Origin: Pseudoalteromonas sp. Z1A8
GTDB taxonomy: Bacteria > Pseudomonadota > Gammaproteobacteria > Enterobacterales > Alteromonadaceae
Direction: 5' to 3'
NCBI RefSeq assembly: GCF_011378855.1
Contig: NZ_WTLB01000005.1
Coordinates: forward strand, 78,816-142,815
Length of the DNA stretch: 64,000 bases
Numbering within the stretch: the stretch's first letter is position 1; every line of letters starts with the position of its first letter. The notes beneath the pieces are model-generated. The model saw only the letters and a program-made list of their open reading frames with translations. It ran no database searches and was not told the DNA's origin. Positions 35,200 to 46,173 of the stretch are shown here, one piece after another. The position numbers were made by a program, and so were the translations under genes.

Positions 35200-35214
35200 A
35201 AACATATGATGTTT
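35200..35214. promoter_or_regulatory. Carrageenan-regulon operator copy 4
   Basis: AAACAT-ATG-ATGTTT upstream of the sugar porter operon. Confidence 0.85.
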
Positions 35215-35228
35215 ATATGTGCAATGTG

Positions 35229-35265
35229 TTTTTCCTCTCACATCTAATTAATATAAGAGGAAAAA
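35229..35265 (-). terminator. Terminator of the sulfatase / DgoD / lactonase operon
   Basis: 10-bp stem TTTTTCCTCT / AGAGGAAAAA with a 17-base loop, 35 bp beyond the lactonase stop. Confidence 0.6.
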
Positions 35266-35299
35266 ACACAAAATTAATATTTAAAGTGAATACGTAAAA

Positions 35300-36175
35300 T
35301 TAAAAGCCGTCTATTTTAACGCAAGGCTCAAATACGCCTTTTACCGCATTTTTAAATGCAAGCGTAGCGCCGTGAGGTATAGCATTAAATGGGGTATCTT
35401 CTAGGCCACATTGTGCTGACGTTACGTAAAGTGTTGTAGCATCGTCGCCAAACGCTGGGCAGGTAGGGCGAGGTGTTTGAGTCGCTAAGCTTTGAATTAC
35501 CTTTGCTTCGGGCGATATGCAATCTACACGTGCGCCATCCCAAAGTGCAATCCACATGTTGCCTTCGCTATCAATTACAGCGCCATCAGGTGATACAGCT
35601 GAGCTCGAATAGTCAAAAAACAACACACTTTCTCCTATTGGCGTACCCGTAAGTGAGTCGACGTCAAATCGGTAAATTTTTTGCGTTTTTGAATCTGCGT
35701 AATAAGCTCTAGCACGCGATTTATCAAAACAGATACCATTGGGTATGGTTAAATCACTAACAACTTGAGTAAGTACGCCGTTGTGAAAACGGTATATTGC
35801 CCCTTCGTTTTCGTGAGCATCGCCGTGCATTGTGCTTATCCAAAACCCACCCCACGGATCGGCACGCCCATCGTTACTACGGTTGTCAGGTTTATCTGCT
35901 TCGACGCTGCACAAAAAAGTTTGCTTATGCGTGCTGGTATTATAGGTATTTAGGCCTTTATCACTTGCTAGTAATAAGGTTTTATTGTTTACCCAAGCCA
36001 GAGCGGTAACCATATCATCTAAGCGTTGCTCAACTTTATGGTCGCCTTTTTTGCTGTGCAAAATGTGGTTTGGAAAATCAACCCAATAAAGCGTTTGTGT
36101 GATCGGGTGCCACAAAGGCCCCTCGCCTACAAAATTTAGTGTGCTGTCAAAAACAGTCGCTGTAAGTGTATTCAT
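35300..36175 (-). CDS. SMP-30/gluconolactonase-family lactonase, cytoplasmic
   Basis: 291 residues with no signal peptide, unlike the two other SMP-30-like proteins of the window. Propeller motifs GEGPLWHP (metal Glu18), NDGRADPWGGFWISTMHG, IPNGICFDKS and SPDGAVIDSEG are those of active gluconolactonases and regucalcin. It probably opens D-galactono-lactone to D-galactonate, the step between the dehydrogenase and DgoD, whose gene lies 17 bp upstream. Third gene of the operon headed by an S1 sulfatase. Substrate from context; family and active-site residues are clear. Confidence 0.86.
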   Translation of the reverse strand: MNTLTATVFDSTLNFVGEGPLWHPITQTLYWVDFPNHILHSKKGDHKVEQRLDDMVTALAWVNNKTLLLASDKGLNTYNTSTHKQTFLCSVEADKPDNRSNDGRADPWGGFWISTMHGDAHENEGAIYRFHNGVLTQVVSDLTIPNGICFDKSRARAYYADSKTQKIYRFDVDSLTGTPIGESVLFFDYSSSAVSPDGAVIDSEGNMWIALWDGARVDCISPEAKVIQSLATQTPRPTCPAFGDDATTLYVTSAQCGLEDTPFNAIPHGATLAFKNAVKGVFEPCVKIDGF

Positions 36176-36192
36176 TTAATTCTCTAAACAAG

Positions 36193-37356
36193 TTACCAGT
36201 TAGTATGAGAACCATCACGCTTTGATAAATGCGGTGCTTCGGTTTCTACAGGGGTTGCCAATCTAAACGCAGCTTCGTTCACTTCAACACCTAAACCAGG
36301 TACTTCAGGAATAGTAAATTTATTGCCTGTTAACACATGCTGCTTAGGAAAAAGAAGTGGATCATGGGCACCAAACTCACTAAACGGACCTTGGTGTGTT
36401 TCCATTAAGCCTAAATTTGGTAGCGCTGCTGCAAAGTGATTTGTGGCTGCTGTACACACAGGGCCAAGCGGGTTATGTGGCATAACATCTATATAATGTG
36501 CCTCAGCCCAACCAGCCACTTTCATTGCTTCTGTTAAGCCACCAATGTTACACACATCAACACGTAAATACTGAGTAAGCCCCTGTTCTATATAAGGCTT
36601 AGCTGCCCATTTAGAACTAAACTCTTCACCAATCGCAAAAGGAATATGCGTTAAAGTACGCAGCGTTTTATACGCATCAGGAGATTCATGACGAATCGGT
36701 TCTTCAATAAAATCGAGTGTATCGGGCTTTAAACGTTGGCAAAACGAAGCTGCCTCAGCCACGCTTAATCTGTGATGGTAATCAATACCGAGTGTAATAT
36801 CAGGCCCAAGTACTTTACGCAGCTCGTTTAAGCAGCGAGCTGTGCGCGTTATAGATTCTTGTGGTTCAAAAAACACAGGGTCGTCAAAACGACTCGGTAT
36901 CACTCTTATTGTTGTCCAACCTAGCGCTATAAGTGCTTTTGCTTCTTTAACTAAATCGTCAAATTTATCAGGATCGGCCTCTGTATAACAACACGCAAAA
37001 CACGCTATATGTTCGCGTTGTTTGCCCCCTAACAACTGATAAACAGGCACTTGTAGTGACTTACCTAAAATATCATAAAGGGCAATATCAATCGCTGAAA
37101 TAGCAGCCGTAATTACACGGCCCCCTTCAAAATAATGGCTGCGGTATAGTTCTTGCCAAATACGGCCAATTTTACGTGGATCTTGCCCTTTTAAAAATCC
37201 AGCGAAGTGATGTATCGCGCCAATAACTGCTTGCTCTCGATTTGATAAACCCGATTCGCCCCAGCCAACTATGCCACATTCGGTTACTACTTTTACTAAT
37301 AGCTGATTACGTTTTCCTACGCAGCCTAAAAGCGCTTCAACAGATTCTATTTTCAT
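36193..37356 (-). CDS. dgoD: D-galactonate dehydratase
   Basis: 387 residues, enolase superfamily. The DgoD signature D-x-H is present (Asp192/His194 in GIDYHHR). The other metal ligands are Glu218 in DFIEEP and Glu244 in IGEEFSSKW. His294 in VMPHNPLGP corresponds to the second catalytic His of E. coli DgoD. It dehydrates D-galactonate to 2-keto-3-deoxy-galactonate. It lies between a sulfatase gene (19 bp) and the lactonase gene (17 bp) in one operon. It is distinct from the other enolase-family enzyme at 29026, so the locus has one dehydratase per sugar but only one kinase/aldolase pair. Confidence 0.87.
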   Translation of the reverse strand: MKIESVEALLGCVGKRNQLLVKVVTECGIVGWGESGLSNREQAVIGAIHHFAGFLKGQDPRKIGRIWQELYRSHYFEGGRVITAAISAIDIALYDILGKSLQVPVYQLLGGKQREHIACFACCYTEADPDKFDDLVKEAKALIALGWTTIRVIPSRFDDPVFFEPQESITRTARCLNELRKVLGPDITLGIDYHHRLSVAEAASFCQRLKPDTLDFIEEPIRHESPDAYKTLRTLTHIPFAIGEEFSSKWAAKPYIEQGLTQYLRVDVCNIGGLTEAMKVAGWAEAHYIDVMPHNPLGPVCTAATNHFAAALPNLGLMETHQGPFSEFGAHDPLLFPKQHVLTGNKFTIPEVPGLGVEVNEAAFRLATPVETEAPHLSKRDGSHTNW

Positions 37357-37375
37357 TATTATTACCTATGCGTTA

Positions 37376-38973
<1,598 letters not shown>

Positions 38974-38988
38974 AAACATATGATGTAT
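38974..38988. promoter_or_regulatory. Carrageenan-regulon operator copy 5
   Basis: AAACAT-ATG-ATGTAT, one mismatch to the dyad. It lies between the divergent sulfatase operon and the octahaem cytochrome gene, so it can serve both. Confidence 0.75.
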
Positions 38989-39141
38989 GATATTTTGAAA
39001 TTAATTTTTCAATTTCTCACTATTACTTAAGCCTAATAACAGTGTCAGTTTAAAGGCAAAGCCTATTTACTATGTGCTTAGCTGCTGCCTGTTATTTAAT
39101 TTTAAGTATGCATTGGTGTGCTATTAAAGGTGGATTCTAAA

Positions 39142-41277
39142 ATGATAAATATAAAAAACAGCCTTTTTGTTGTTCTTTTTTTATGCAGCTGTTTTTCAGC
39201 GATTGCAAATGATGAGTGCCAGTCTTGTCATCAACAACAAACCCTCGATTGGAAACAATCAGACCATGCAAGTTCAATGGCTTTAGCCAATAAAGATACC
39301 GTGCTTGGTGATTTTAATAATATAACTGCGACCCATTTTTCTCAAAAAGCCGTATTTTATAAAGAAAAAGAGGCCTTTTTAATTGATTTGACCGAGCAAG
39401 GTACTAAAAAAACGTACACCGTAAGTTATGTATTTGGCTTTGACCCACTGCAACAGTATTTAATTGAAGTTGAAAAAGGCAAATACCAGGTATTTCCTTT
39501 TGCATGGGATAGTCGCGCTAGATCACTAGGCGGTCAGCGTTGGTATGCCAACTACGCTAACGAAGATGTAAAACCCAGCGACCGTCTCCATTGGCTGCAA
39601 CCTCTGCAAAACTGGAACGGCATGTGCGCCGATTGCCATTCTGATAATTTAAAGCGTAATTACACTACTGAAAAAGAAAGCTTTGATACGCACTTCTCGA
39701 ATATAAATGTGGGCTGTAAATCGTGCCACAGCGATATAACGGATGAACATAAAACTAAAAAAATAATAAAGACAGCTCAAACAAGCCCTACCAATATGTC
39801 GCAGTGGAAAATAATCGGTGATGACACCATTGCTACCTGGCAAGGTGAGCCGCGCGATAACAGCTTTATGCAAGGCTGTTATGCGTGTCATTCGCTTCGA
39901 AGCCCATTAACCGATGGCTTTGATAACAGCCAAGCGTTTTTGGATCAATTTAGCCCTTCATTTTTAGAACCAAATTTGTATCACGCCGATGGCCAAATTA
40001 AAGAAGAAGTGTATGTGTTTGGCTCTTTTGCACAAAGTAAAATGTACACAGCCGGGGTTAACTGTGTTGACTGCCACGATAAACACACCATGAAAGTTAA
40101 AACAAAAACGAATGGGCTGTGCTTACAGTGCCACAGTGCCAGCGAATATAACAAACCCGAGCATCATCGCCATAAAGAACAATCAACCGGTGCACAATGT
40201 GTTAGCTGCCACATGCCAACCAACAGATACATGGGCGTTGATGACAGGCGCGACCACAGCTTTAAAATTCCGCGCCCTGACATATCAATAAAATACGATA
40301 CACCCAATGCGTGTGTGCAATGCCACGACGGTAAAACAAACGAATGGGCAGCAAGCACACTTGAAAAATGGCATGGTAAAGCACCGGCATTAAGTGCAAG
40401 CGAGCACAGTATGCTTGAGTTACGCTCATTAAAAGCGATATCGCAAAATGCACATATGAGCTTAATTAATGACTTTTCGTTAAATGAAATAGACCGCGCC
40501 AGTGCAATTGCCTATTTAGGTAATTCGGGCGCTGAGCTAAACGATGCCACAGTAAAAAGTTGGGTTAACTCGCCGCTTCCGCTTATTCGCTTAGCGATTG
40601 CTAAAGTGGGCTTTTTACTCCCCGAAGCAGAGCGCTTAAAAAGCTACAAGCAACTATTAACCGACAAATTAAAGTCGGTGCGTGTTGCTGCTGCGCAAAA
40701 CCTAAGCCAAACAACAGCGCAGTTAAACGGGCTTAATCAATCAATTATAGAGCTTGCACACGCTAATACCGTCAATACATGGCGCGGTGAAGGTAACATA
40801 AATCAAAGTATGCTCGCGCTTAATAAACAAGACATAAACGGTGCTATAAAGTCGTTACAAAAAGGCATTAGCGTTGACCCTTACTTTGATGCAAGTTATG
40901 TAAATTTAGCCGATATTTATTATCGCCTTGGTCAAACAGCAAAAATGCAAAGCACGTTAAATAGTGGTTTAAAAGCAGTACCTACCTCTGCGCCGCTACA
41001 TTATGCAAACGGTATGGCGCTTATTAGAAGCGGTAACAAACCCGCTGCTGTTGACTCGTTTAAACACGCAATGACACTTGAGAGTAATAACGTGCAATAC
41101 GCTTATTTGTATTTTTTAGCACTTGATAGCATTGGCTCAACAGCGCAGGCCGTGAGTGAATTAAAACTCAAAATTGGTGCTTATAATAATGCGCAGCAAC
41201 TCAAAAACTTAGGAATGAGCTTTGCTCAAAAGCTTAAAAATACTGAGGATTACCACTTTTTTGCTCGTTTAAAATAA
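39142..41277 (+). CDS. Octahaem cytochrome c with C-terminal TPRs
   Basis: 711 residues from the ATG at 39142, which has AGGTGG upstream; a longer reading from 39118 starts without a ribosome site. The signal peptide ends near AIAND. Eight CxxCH haem motifs begin at about residues 26, 162, 192, 246, 308, 327, 353 and 391. The spacing resembles cytochrome c554/multihaem respiratory proteins. From about 430 there is a HEAT-like helical stretch, then two or three TPRs (about 545-680: DINGAIKSLQKGISVDPYFDASYVNLADIYYRLGQ). Periplasmic electron carrier or enzyme; no oxidoreductase partner is encoded next to it. It is placed between two TBDT/sulfatase units under the carrageenan operator. Its job in the locus is unknown. 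Confidence 0.85.
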   Translation: MINIKNSLFVVLFLCSCFSAIANDECQSCHQQQTLDWKQSDHASSMALANKDTVLGDFNNITATHFSQKAVFYKEKEAFLIDLTEQGTKKTYTVSYVFGFDPLQQYLIEVEKGKYQVFPFAWDSRARSLGGQRWYANYANEDVKPSDRLHWLQPLQNWNGMCADCHSDNLKRNYTTEKESFDTHFSNINVGCKSCHSDITDEHKTKKIIKTAQTSPTNMSQWKIIGDDTIATWQGEPRDNSFMQGCYACHSLRSPLTDGFDNSQAFLDQFSPSFLEPNLYHADGQIKEEVYVFGSFAQSKMYTAGVNCVDCHDKHTMKVKTKTNGLCLQCHSASEYNKPEHHRHKEQSTGAQCVSCHMPTNRYMGVDDRRDHSFKIPRPDISIKYDTPNACVQCHDGKTNEWAASTLEKWHGKAPALSASEHSMLELRSLKAISQNAHMSLINDFSLNEIDRASAIAYLGNSGAELNDATVKSWVNSPLPLIRLAIAKVGFLLPEAERLKSYKQLLTDKLKSVRVAAAQNLSQTTAQLNGLNQSIIELAHANTVNTWRGEGNINQSMLALNKQDINGAIKSLQKGISVDPYFDASYVNLADIYYRLGQTAKMQSTLNSGLKAVPTSAPLHYANGMALIRSGNKPAAVDSFKHAMTLESNNVQYAYLYFLALDSIGSTAQAVSELKLKIGAYNNAQQLKNLGMSFAQKLKNTEDYHFFARLK

Positions 41278-41302
41278 TTTTTTGAAATTAAATTATTTTT
41301 CA

Positions 41303-41328
41303 CTCTAAATCTGCAATTTAGATTAGAG
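41303..41328 (+). terminator. Weak hairpin after the cytochrome gene
   Basis: CTCTA-A-ATCT / AGAT-TAGAG stem with one bulge and a 7-base loop, 26 bp after the stop. No strong T-run. Confidence 0.4.
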
Positions 41329-41445
41329 ACTAAAATTCAACCACTTAACTTAATAATCTTGTGTTACTTAAACGGTAATACAAGGTTATAACCTCAATAT
41401 TACAAGCAACATTTAATAAACAAGTAATCAACACATTGCACTTGC

Positions 41446-41460
41446 AAACATCATATGTTT
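41446..41460. promoter_or_regulatory. Carrageenan-regulon operator copy 6
   Basis: AAACAT-CAT-ATGTTT, perfect dyad, 162 bp upstream of the 846-residue TBDT gene. The rest of the 41278-41621 gap holds nothing else recognised. Confidence 0.85.
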
Positions 41461-41621
41461 AAATTGTTAGAATGAATCATTCGCGATTATTTACACTTCT
41501 TGATTGCTTATAGCTTTATCGCAATTAAGAGTCGCTGTTTAATTAGCCTGATTCTAAATAACAGATACTGCCGTTGCATTATCTGCACACACAGTAATTA
41601 TGAAGAAACGGAGTGGTTAAA

Positions 41622-44162
41622 ATGCTTAAACACAGTAAATTGCATACAGCAATATTACTTGCATGTTGTTCTTTATCAGCTTTCACACACACTGCATATG
41701 CACAAGAAGAAACAACCGCAAAACAAGCTAAAAGCAATTCAGACGATTTTGAAGTTATTTTAGTGAGCGCACAAAAACGCGATCAAGCATTAAAAGAAGT
41801 TCCCTCTTCAATCGAAGTGCTAAGTGGTGATTTAATTCAAGAAATTGGTATAGATAATGGGTTTGATTTAGTCACCTACTTACCTGGTTTTGGCATTGAT
41901 GACAGCAGTGAAATACGAACTACAACATTAAAAACACGTGGTATAGGCACTTTTACAAATTCAATTGGCTTACAGTCTTCAAACCTTGTCGTTATAGATG
42001 GTGAAGTATTACCCCGCCAATCAATGCTTAACTTACCTATTTCAGATGTACAGCGTGTAGAAGCAATGCGCGGCCCACAAGGGACTTTATTTGGCCAAAA
42101 CACATCAACAGGCCTATTGCATTATGTAACTAAAAAGCCGCAACTAGATGACCGAGTTTCAGGCACGGTTAGAGCACAAGTTACTGAGTTTGATGGCACT
42201 GATTTTAGCGGGACCGTAAATGTACCCCTTAACGAAAACTGGGCAGCTCGATTTAACGCGCAATACAGTGATATTGATGGTTGGATAAAAAACACCATGC
42301 CTGGTGAAGAAGATTACACTATTGGCGCAAAAACAACGAAAGCTGGTCGCGGCCAACTTTTATACGATAATGGCCAAGAGCTAAACGTACTATTTCGCTT
42401 AGAATATTCAGAGACAGACACAAATTGTTGTTCTCTTACTCGTTTAGGTGGAATAAACCCAGATTTTGGCCCTCGTCCAATCGTTAATGTAAAAGACGAT
42501 GGCACTATTGAAGGCACAACCTATAACCGTGTAAATCCTGAGTCTACTTTTGAAGAAGCCGGCGGCCCAGTTACATCGCGTAATGCTGAAGGTAACTTTG
42601 GTAGAACAGAAAATTTTGGCTTTTCAATATCGGCCGATTACTACCTAAATGATGAAATTACACTTAGCTATAATGGTAGCTACAGAGATTTTGATTTATA
42701 TAACAGTTCAGCATTTTTTACTATTAATTTTCCTGTAGAGCGAACCGCTTTTGGTGGTAACGAATCGGTTGATGTTCTTCAACAAGAATTTCGTATTTCG
42801 TCATTTAATAATGAAAAGTTTGATTGGGTATTAGGTCTTTTTTACCATGATACCGACGGTCAGCGTTCTGAAATACGTGATGGCTGTATTGCAGGTAACC
42901 GTGGCTTTATTGAAGGCGGCGAATTAACAGGGTGTTATTCAAAGCAATCTACCGATGCTTTTTTAGCTAACTATGCAACTACTGGCGATGACGACCGCTC
43001 ATTACTAACGCCTTCTCGCTTACTAAATAGTGGTGATTTTACAACTGGTTTTGAAAACGTCGCTATTTTTGGACAACTTGAATACCAAATAACTGAGCAA
43101 TTAGATGCTACTTTTGGTTTTAGATTATTACACGAAAAAAGTGATGCAACCTTTGCTCGTACAGATTTGGCAACACCTTCTACAGGTGTTGGAATGGAAA
43201 CATTCAATGAAGTATTAGAACTTGCTCAAACAGATCCATCGCTTATTTTACGCCAAGACGCGCCAACTAAATTTGATAACTCAGACACCGCCTTTATATA
43301 CAAAGCGGTTGTAGGGTATGACTTTACTGATGATATTCGCGGTTATGTAAATTATTCTACCGGCTATAAAGGGGCATCTTACTTTGTAACAACAAATACC
43401 GACCCTGCCGATGCAGACAACTTCCCTACCGATCCTGAAAACTCTTCAAACTTTGAAGTAGGTCTGCGTTCAGCATATTTTGATAATGATTTACTGTTTA
43501 ACTTTACGTACTTTGATATGAGAGTTGACGATTATCAAGTACGTGCCAGCCGTGTAATAGATGAAGAAAATAACATTATTTTTGCAGGCTATGTAAACGC
43601 AGCACAAGCACGTTCAACCGGTATTGAAGCCGATGTAGTGGTTAAAATATCAGATAAATTAAAGTGGTCGTTTAACTACGCTTATTTTGATGCACGCTAC
43701 GAGGACTTTGCTGATACACCTATAAATTGTCCTGCTGGTGATGGTGGTTTACTTGCTTCTCGCTGTACAACTGATTCAACAGGCCGTCAGAGCTTTGATC
43801 AAACGGGTTTATCTTTCCCTAATAATGCTGAGCAACAATTTTTAAGTACTATTTCATATAATACACAAATTGCTGATACAGGCTGGAATGCTAATACACG
43901 TGCAGTTTGGCGTTATAATGGCAGCCACACGCAATCAATTAACGAACTTGCCTTTGGCGAATCAGCTAACCCATCGTCAAGCATTTGGGATGGTTACTTA
44001 AGCGTAAGCAAAGATAACTTACAGTTTAGTGTATTCATTAAAAACTTATTTGATAAGTCGTACACTACTCGCCAACGTATAAACTCTGAAGGGTTTGGGG
44101 AAGCATTCTATCCTCGTGACTGGAGTCGTTATGTGGGTGCAAGCGTTCAATATAGCTTTTAA
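41622..44162 (+). CDS. TonB-dependent receptor 2 of the carrageenan locus
   Basis: 846 residues from the ATG at 41622, which has GGAG 8 bases upstream; a GTG at 41613 overlaps that ribosome site. Signal peptide ends near AYA-QE. TonB box-like region EVILVSAQKR, plug with RVEAMRGPQGTLFGQNTSTG, and a barrel ending VGASVQYSF. This plug type is that of siderophore/vitamin or sucrose-type TBDTs and differs from the VRSSL type of the other receptors in the window. It presumably imports a distinct carrageenan fragment or a metal needed by the locus. Own operator and own terminator. Confidence 0.87.
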   Translation: MLKHSKLHTAILLACCSLSAFTHTAYAQEETTAKQAKSNSDDFEVILVSAQKRDQALKEVPSSIEVLSGDLIQEIGIDNGFDLVTYLPGFGIDDSSEIRTTTLKTRGIGTFTNSIGLQSSNLVVIDGEVLPRQSMLNLPISDVQRVEAMRGPQGTLFGQNTSTGLLHYVTKKPQLDDRVSGTVRAQVTEFDGTDFSGTVNVPLNENWAARFNAQYSDIDGWIKNTMPGEEDYTIGAKTTKAGRGQLLYDNGQELNVLFRLEYSETDTNCCSLTRLGGINPDFGPRPIVNVKDDGTIEGTTYNRVNPESTFEEAGGPVTSRNAEGNFGRTENFGFSISADYYLNDEITLSYNGSYRDFDLYNSSAFFTINFPVERTAFGGNESVDVLQQEFRISSFNNEKFDWVLGLFYHDTDGQRSEIRDGCIAGNRGFIEGGELTGCYSKQSTDAFLANYATTGDDDRSLLTPSRLLNSGDFTTGFENVAIFGQLEYQITEQLDATFGFRLLHEKSDATFARTDLATPSTGVGMETFNEVLELAQTDPSLILRQDAPTKFDNSDTAFIYKAVVGYDFTDDIRGYVNYSTGYKGASYFVTTNTDPADADNFPTDPENSSNFEVGLRSAYFDNDLLFNFTYFDMRVDDYQVRASRVIDEENNIIFAGYVNAAQARSTGIEADVVVKISDKLKWSFNYAYFDARYEDFADTPINCPAGDGGLLASRCTTDSTGRQSFDQTGLSFPNNAEQQFLSTISYNTQIADTGWNANTRAVWRYNGSHTQSINELAFGESANPSSSIWDGYLSVSKDNLQFSVFIKNLFDKSYTTRQRINSEGFGEAFYPRDWSRYVGASVQYSF

Positions 44163-44186
44163 TAGATAACGAAAACTAAATACAAA

Positions 44187-44213
44187 AAAATAGCGCTTAA
44201 TAAGCGCTATTTT
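44187..44213. terminator. Bidirectional terminator
   Basis: Perfect 12-bp stem AAAATAGCGCTT / AAGCGCTATTTT with a 3-base loop, between convergent TBDT 2 and the VCBS/UnbV lipoprotein gene. Confidence 0.9.
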
Positions 44214-44232
44214 TATATCTGCATTTAATTAC

Positions 44233-46161
44233 TTACAGCGGCTCTTTTCTTCCAACTAACTCCCCGTTAGCGTCATTTATAACTGCATTGCTAATATCTA
44301 CATGCTCATTATTACTCCAACGAACCGATACATTATTTATCTGTGTACACGTACCTAAACCAACGTGTAACTTATTATTTTCGCTTTGTGAAAAGCCAGC
44401 ACCTGTTGCGCCTACAACACGCTTATAATTTTGCCCACATGCTTTTATAGTCGCAGTAGCTCCCAATGCCGACACACCGGCTTTAGGCGAGTAACCAATA
44501 TTAGTGACTAAAAAGTTATGCTGCGTATCTAAAGCTGTGTTATTAGTAAATAAATGCCAACGGCCGCGCTCGTTTGAGTAAATTAAGTCAAGGTCCCCGT
44601 CATTATCGTAATCAAAGGCCTGTGCGCTGCCCCCTGTTGCTCCAAGCTCAGTTGAAATAACACCATGATTTTGTAAAGCCTTAAAGCCTTTACCTTGCTG
44701 ATTTAAATACAGTAGCTGCTCGTTGGCTTTTGCCGGATTGCCATAACGTAATACAAATAAGTCACTCCAACCATCGTTGTTAAAATCTCCGGCTACAGCA
44801 CTGGTTGTGGGTTCGCTAAGATTAATATTTAGCTTGGCTGTTGCATCAACAAATTTTCCTTGCTGGTTTTCTAATAATACCGCTGGTAATGGCTCAAGCC
44901 CTTTTACTTTAGGTGAATTAGTCACTCTTTTAATAACACCGGCTGTAGGTGATTTAGTATCCCCCGCTACGCGCCAAGTATCATTACCTAAGTAACCTAT
45001 ATATAAACCTTTTTTATTTAGCTTTTTAGGCCAGCCAGCAGCTTGCTCTTTTGTTACCTTTACCGTACGTTCACTGCCGCCGTGCCCTTGTAATGCTAAA
45101 GGCGCACTATTTTTGCCAATAAACACATTAAAATGGGGGTAAGCCATTTGCAGGTTTTCTATTTCAAAGTCACCTTCGATTTTAAAATCTTCAAATTTAA
45201 ATGCTTCGTTACGAGTAAAAAAAGCAAAGTTTTGAGATTGAGCATCGTAAAAGGTGTGTTGCTCAAATTGGTGTTTAGCGCGAGTTAAAAATAAATCAAA
45301 GTCACCGTCATTATCAAAATCGATTTCGGTCATGCTGCTTACATGGCTAATATTGCGATTATTTCCTAGTACAGCCTTACTTTTATTTTTATAACCTAAA
45401 TCAGATTTACTCTGCGCTACAACAATGTCATCTCCGCCGTAAAAAAATAAATCATCGTGCCCGTCATTATCAAAATCACTAACTAAGGCTTTATAACCAA
45501 GCCATTTTGCAGTAGGTAAGTAATCGACAAACTTAAAATGATTATGCCCTTCGTTTTTATATATATGGTTGGCTCCCTTTTTTTGCTTTTTAAGCGGAAA
45601 AGCAGAGAGCATTAAATCTAAAGTGCCACTGTTATTGCCATCAATTAATTTAACCGCACGTCCGCGTGTACGTTCAAAATTATCAAACGTTTCTCCGCCT
45701 TCAACAGTCCGGTCATGATTTATTTGAAACGATACAGGTAAACGCGGTTTTAGGCCTCCACCACCGCCTTGGGCTATTATTAAATCCATACGACCATCTA
45801 AGTCGTAATCAGCAACAGCCACGCCGTGTGTGTCGCCTTTAATAATTATCTGTGGTGCTGAAAAGGTATTGTTTTTGTTATTCCAAAAAATTTTTACTGC
45901 GTGGGTATGCTCAGTAATTAATACATCTTGATAGCCATCTTTATCAAAGTCTGCAATCAGTGCACGGTCCCATTTACGACGCGATAGTGGCTCAAAAGGT
46001 ATAATATTGTGTGATTCGCTAAACATTAATTTATTACTGCTGTTGTCGCTTAGCGTTTCATTGCTTGCCCTTTGAGTGGTATTACATCCATAAAGCAGAA
46101 TACTTGTAGCGATCAGTGATAAACAAAATAACGTGTTTGCTGGCTTACTATTTTTTTTCAT
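44233..46161 (-). CDS. VCBS/FG-GAP beta-propeller lipoprotein with UnbV/ASPIC domain, copy 1
   Basis: 642 residues. Lipobox LLYGC (Cys26), Asn at +2, so outer-membrane sorting is expected. Seven FG-GAP/VCBS motifs with calcium-type loops (for example DFDKDGYQD, DYDLDGRMD, DFDNDGDFD, DYDNDGDLD) form a propeller over about 60-540. A UnbV/ASPIC domain closes the protein (GATATIKACGQNYKRVVGATGAGFSQSENN to VSVRWSN). No catalytic residues known for this architecture. It lies 12 bp behind a GH16 gene. A paralogue sits behind a sulfatase at 54754. A surface glycan-binding role or an unrecognised enzyme is possible; family description is certain. Confidence 0.83.
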   Translation of the reverse strand: MKKNSKPANTLFCLSLIATSILLYGCNTTQRASNETLSDNSSNKLMFSESHNIIPFEPLSRRKWDRALIADFDKDGYQDVLITEHTHAVKIFWNNKNNTFSAPQIIIKGDTHGVAVADYDLDGRMDLIIAQGGGGGLKPRLPVSFQINHDRTVEGGETFDNFERTRGRAVKLIDGNNSGTLDLMLSAFPLKKQKKGANHIYKNEGHNHFKFVDYLPTAKWLGYKALVSDFDNDGHDDLFFYGGDDIVVAQSKSDLGYKNKSKAVLGNNRNISHVSSMTEIDFDNDGDFDLFLTRAKHQFEQHTFYDAQSQNFAFFTRNEAFKFEDFKIEGDFEIENLQMAYPHFNVFIGKNSAPLALQGHGGSERTVKVTKEQAAGWPKKLNKKGLYIGYLGNDTWRVAGDTKSPTAGVIKRVTNSPKVKGLEPLPAVLLENQQGKFVDATAKLNINLSEPTTSAVAGDFNNDGWSDLFVLRYGNPAKANEQLLYLNQQGKGFKALQNHGVISTELGATGGSAQAFDYDNDGDLDLIYSNERGRWHLFTNNTALDTQHNFLVTNIGYSPKAGVSALGATATIKACGQNYKRVVGATGAGFSQSENNKLHVGLGTCTQINNVSVRWSNNEHVDISNAVINDANGELVGRKEPL

Positions 46162-46173
46162 TTAACCCACTCC

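Noticed and set aside
41500..41763. Small ORF upstream of and overlapping the TBDT 2 gene
   Set aside because: No ribosome site, composition unlike protein, overlaps the real start.
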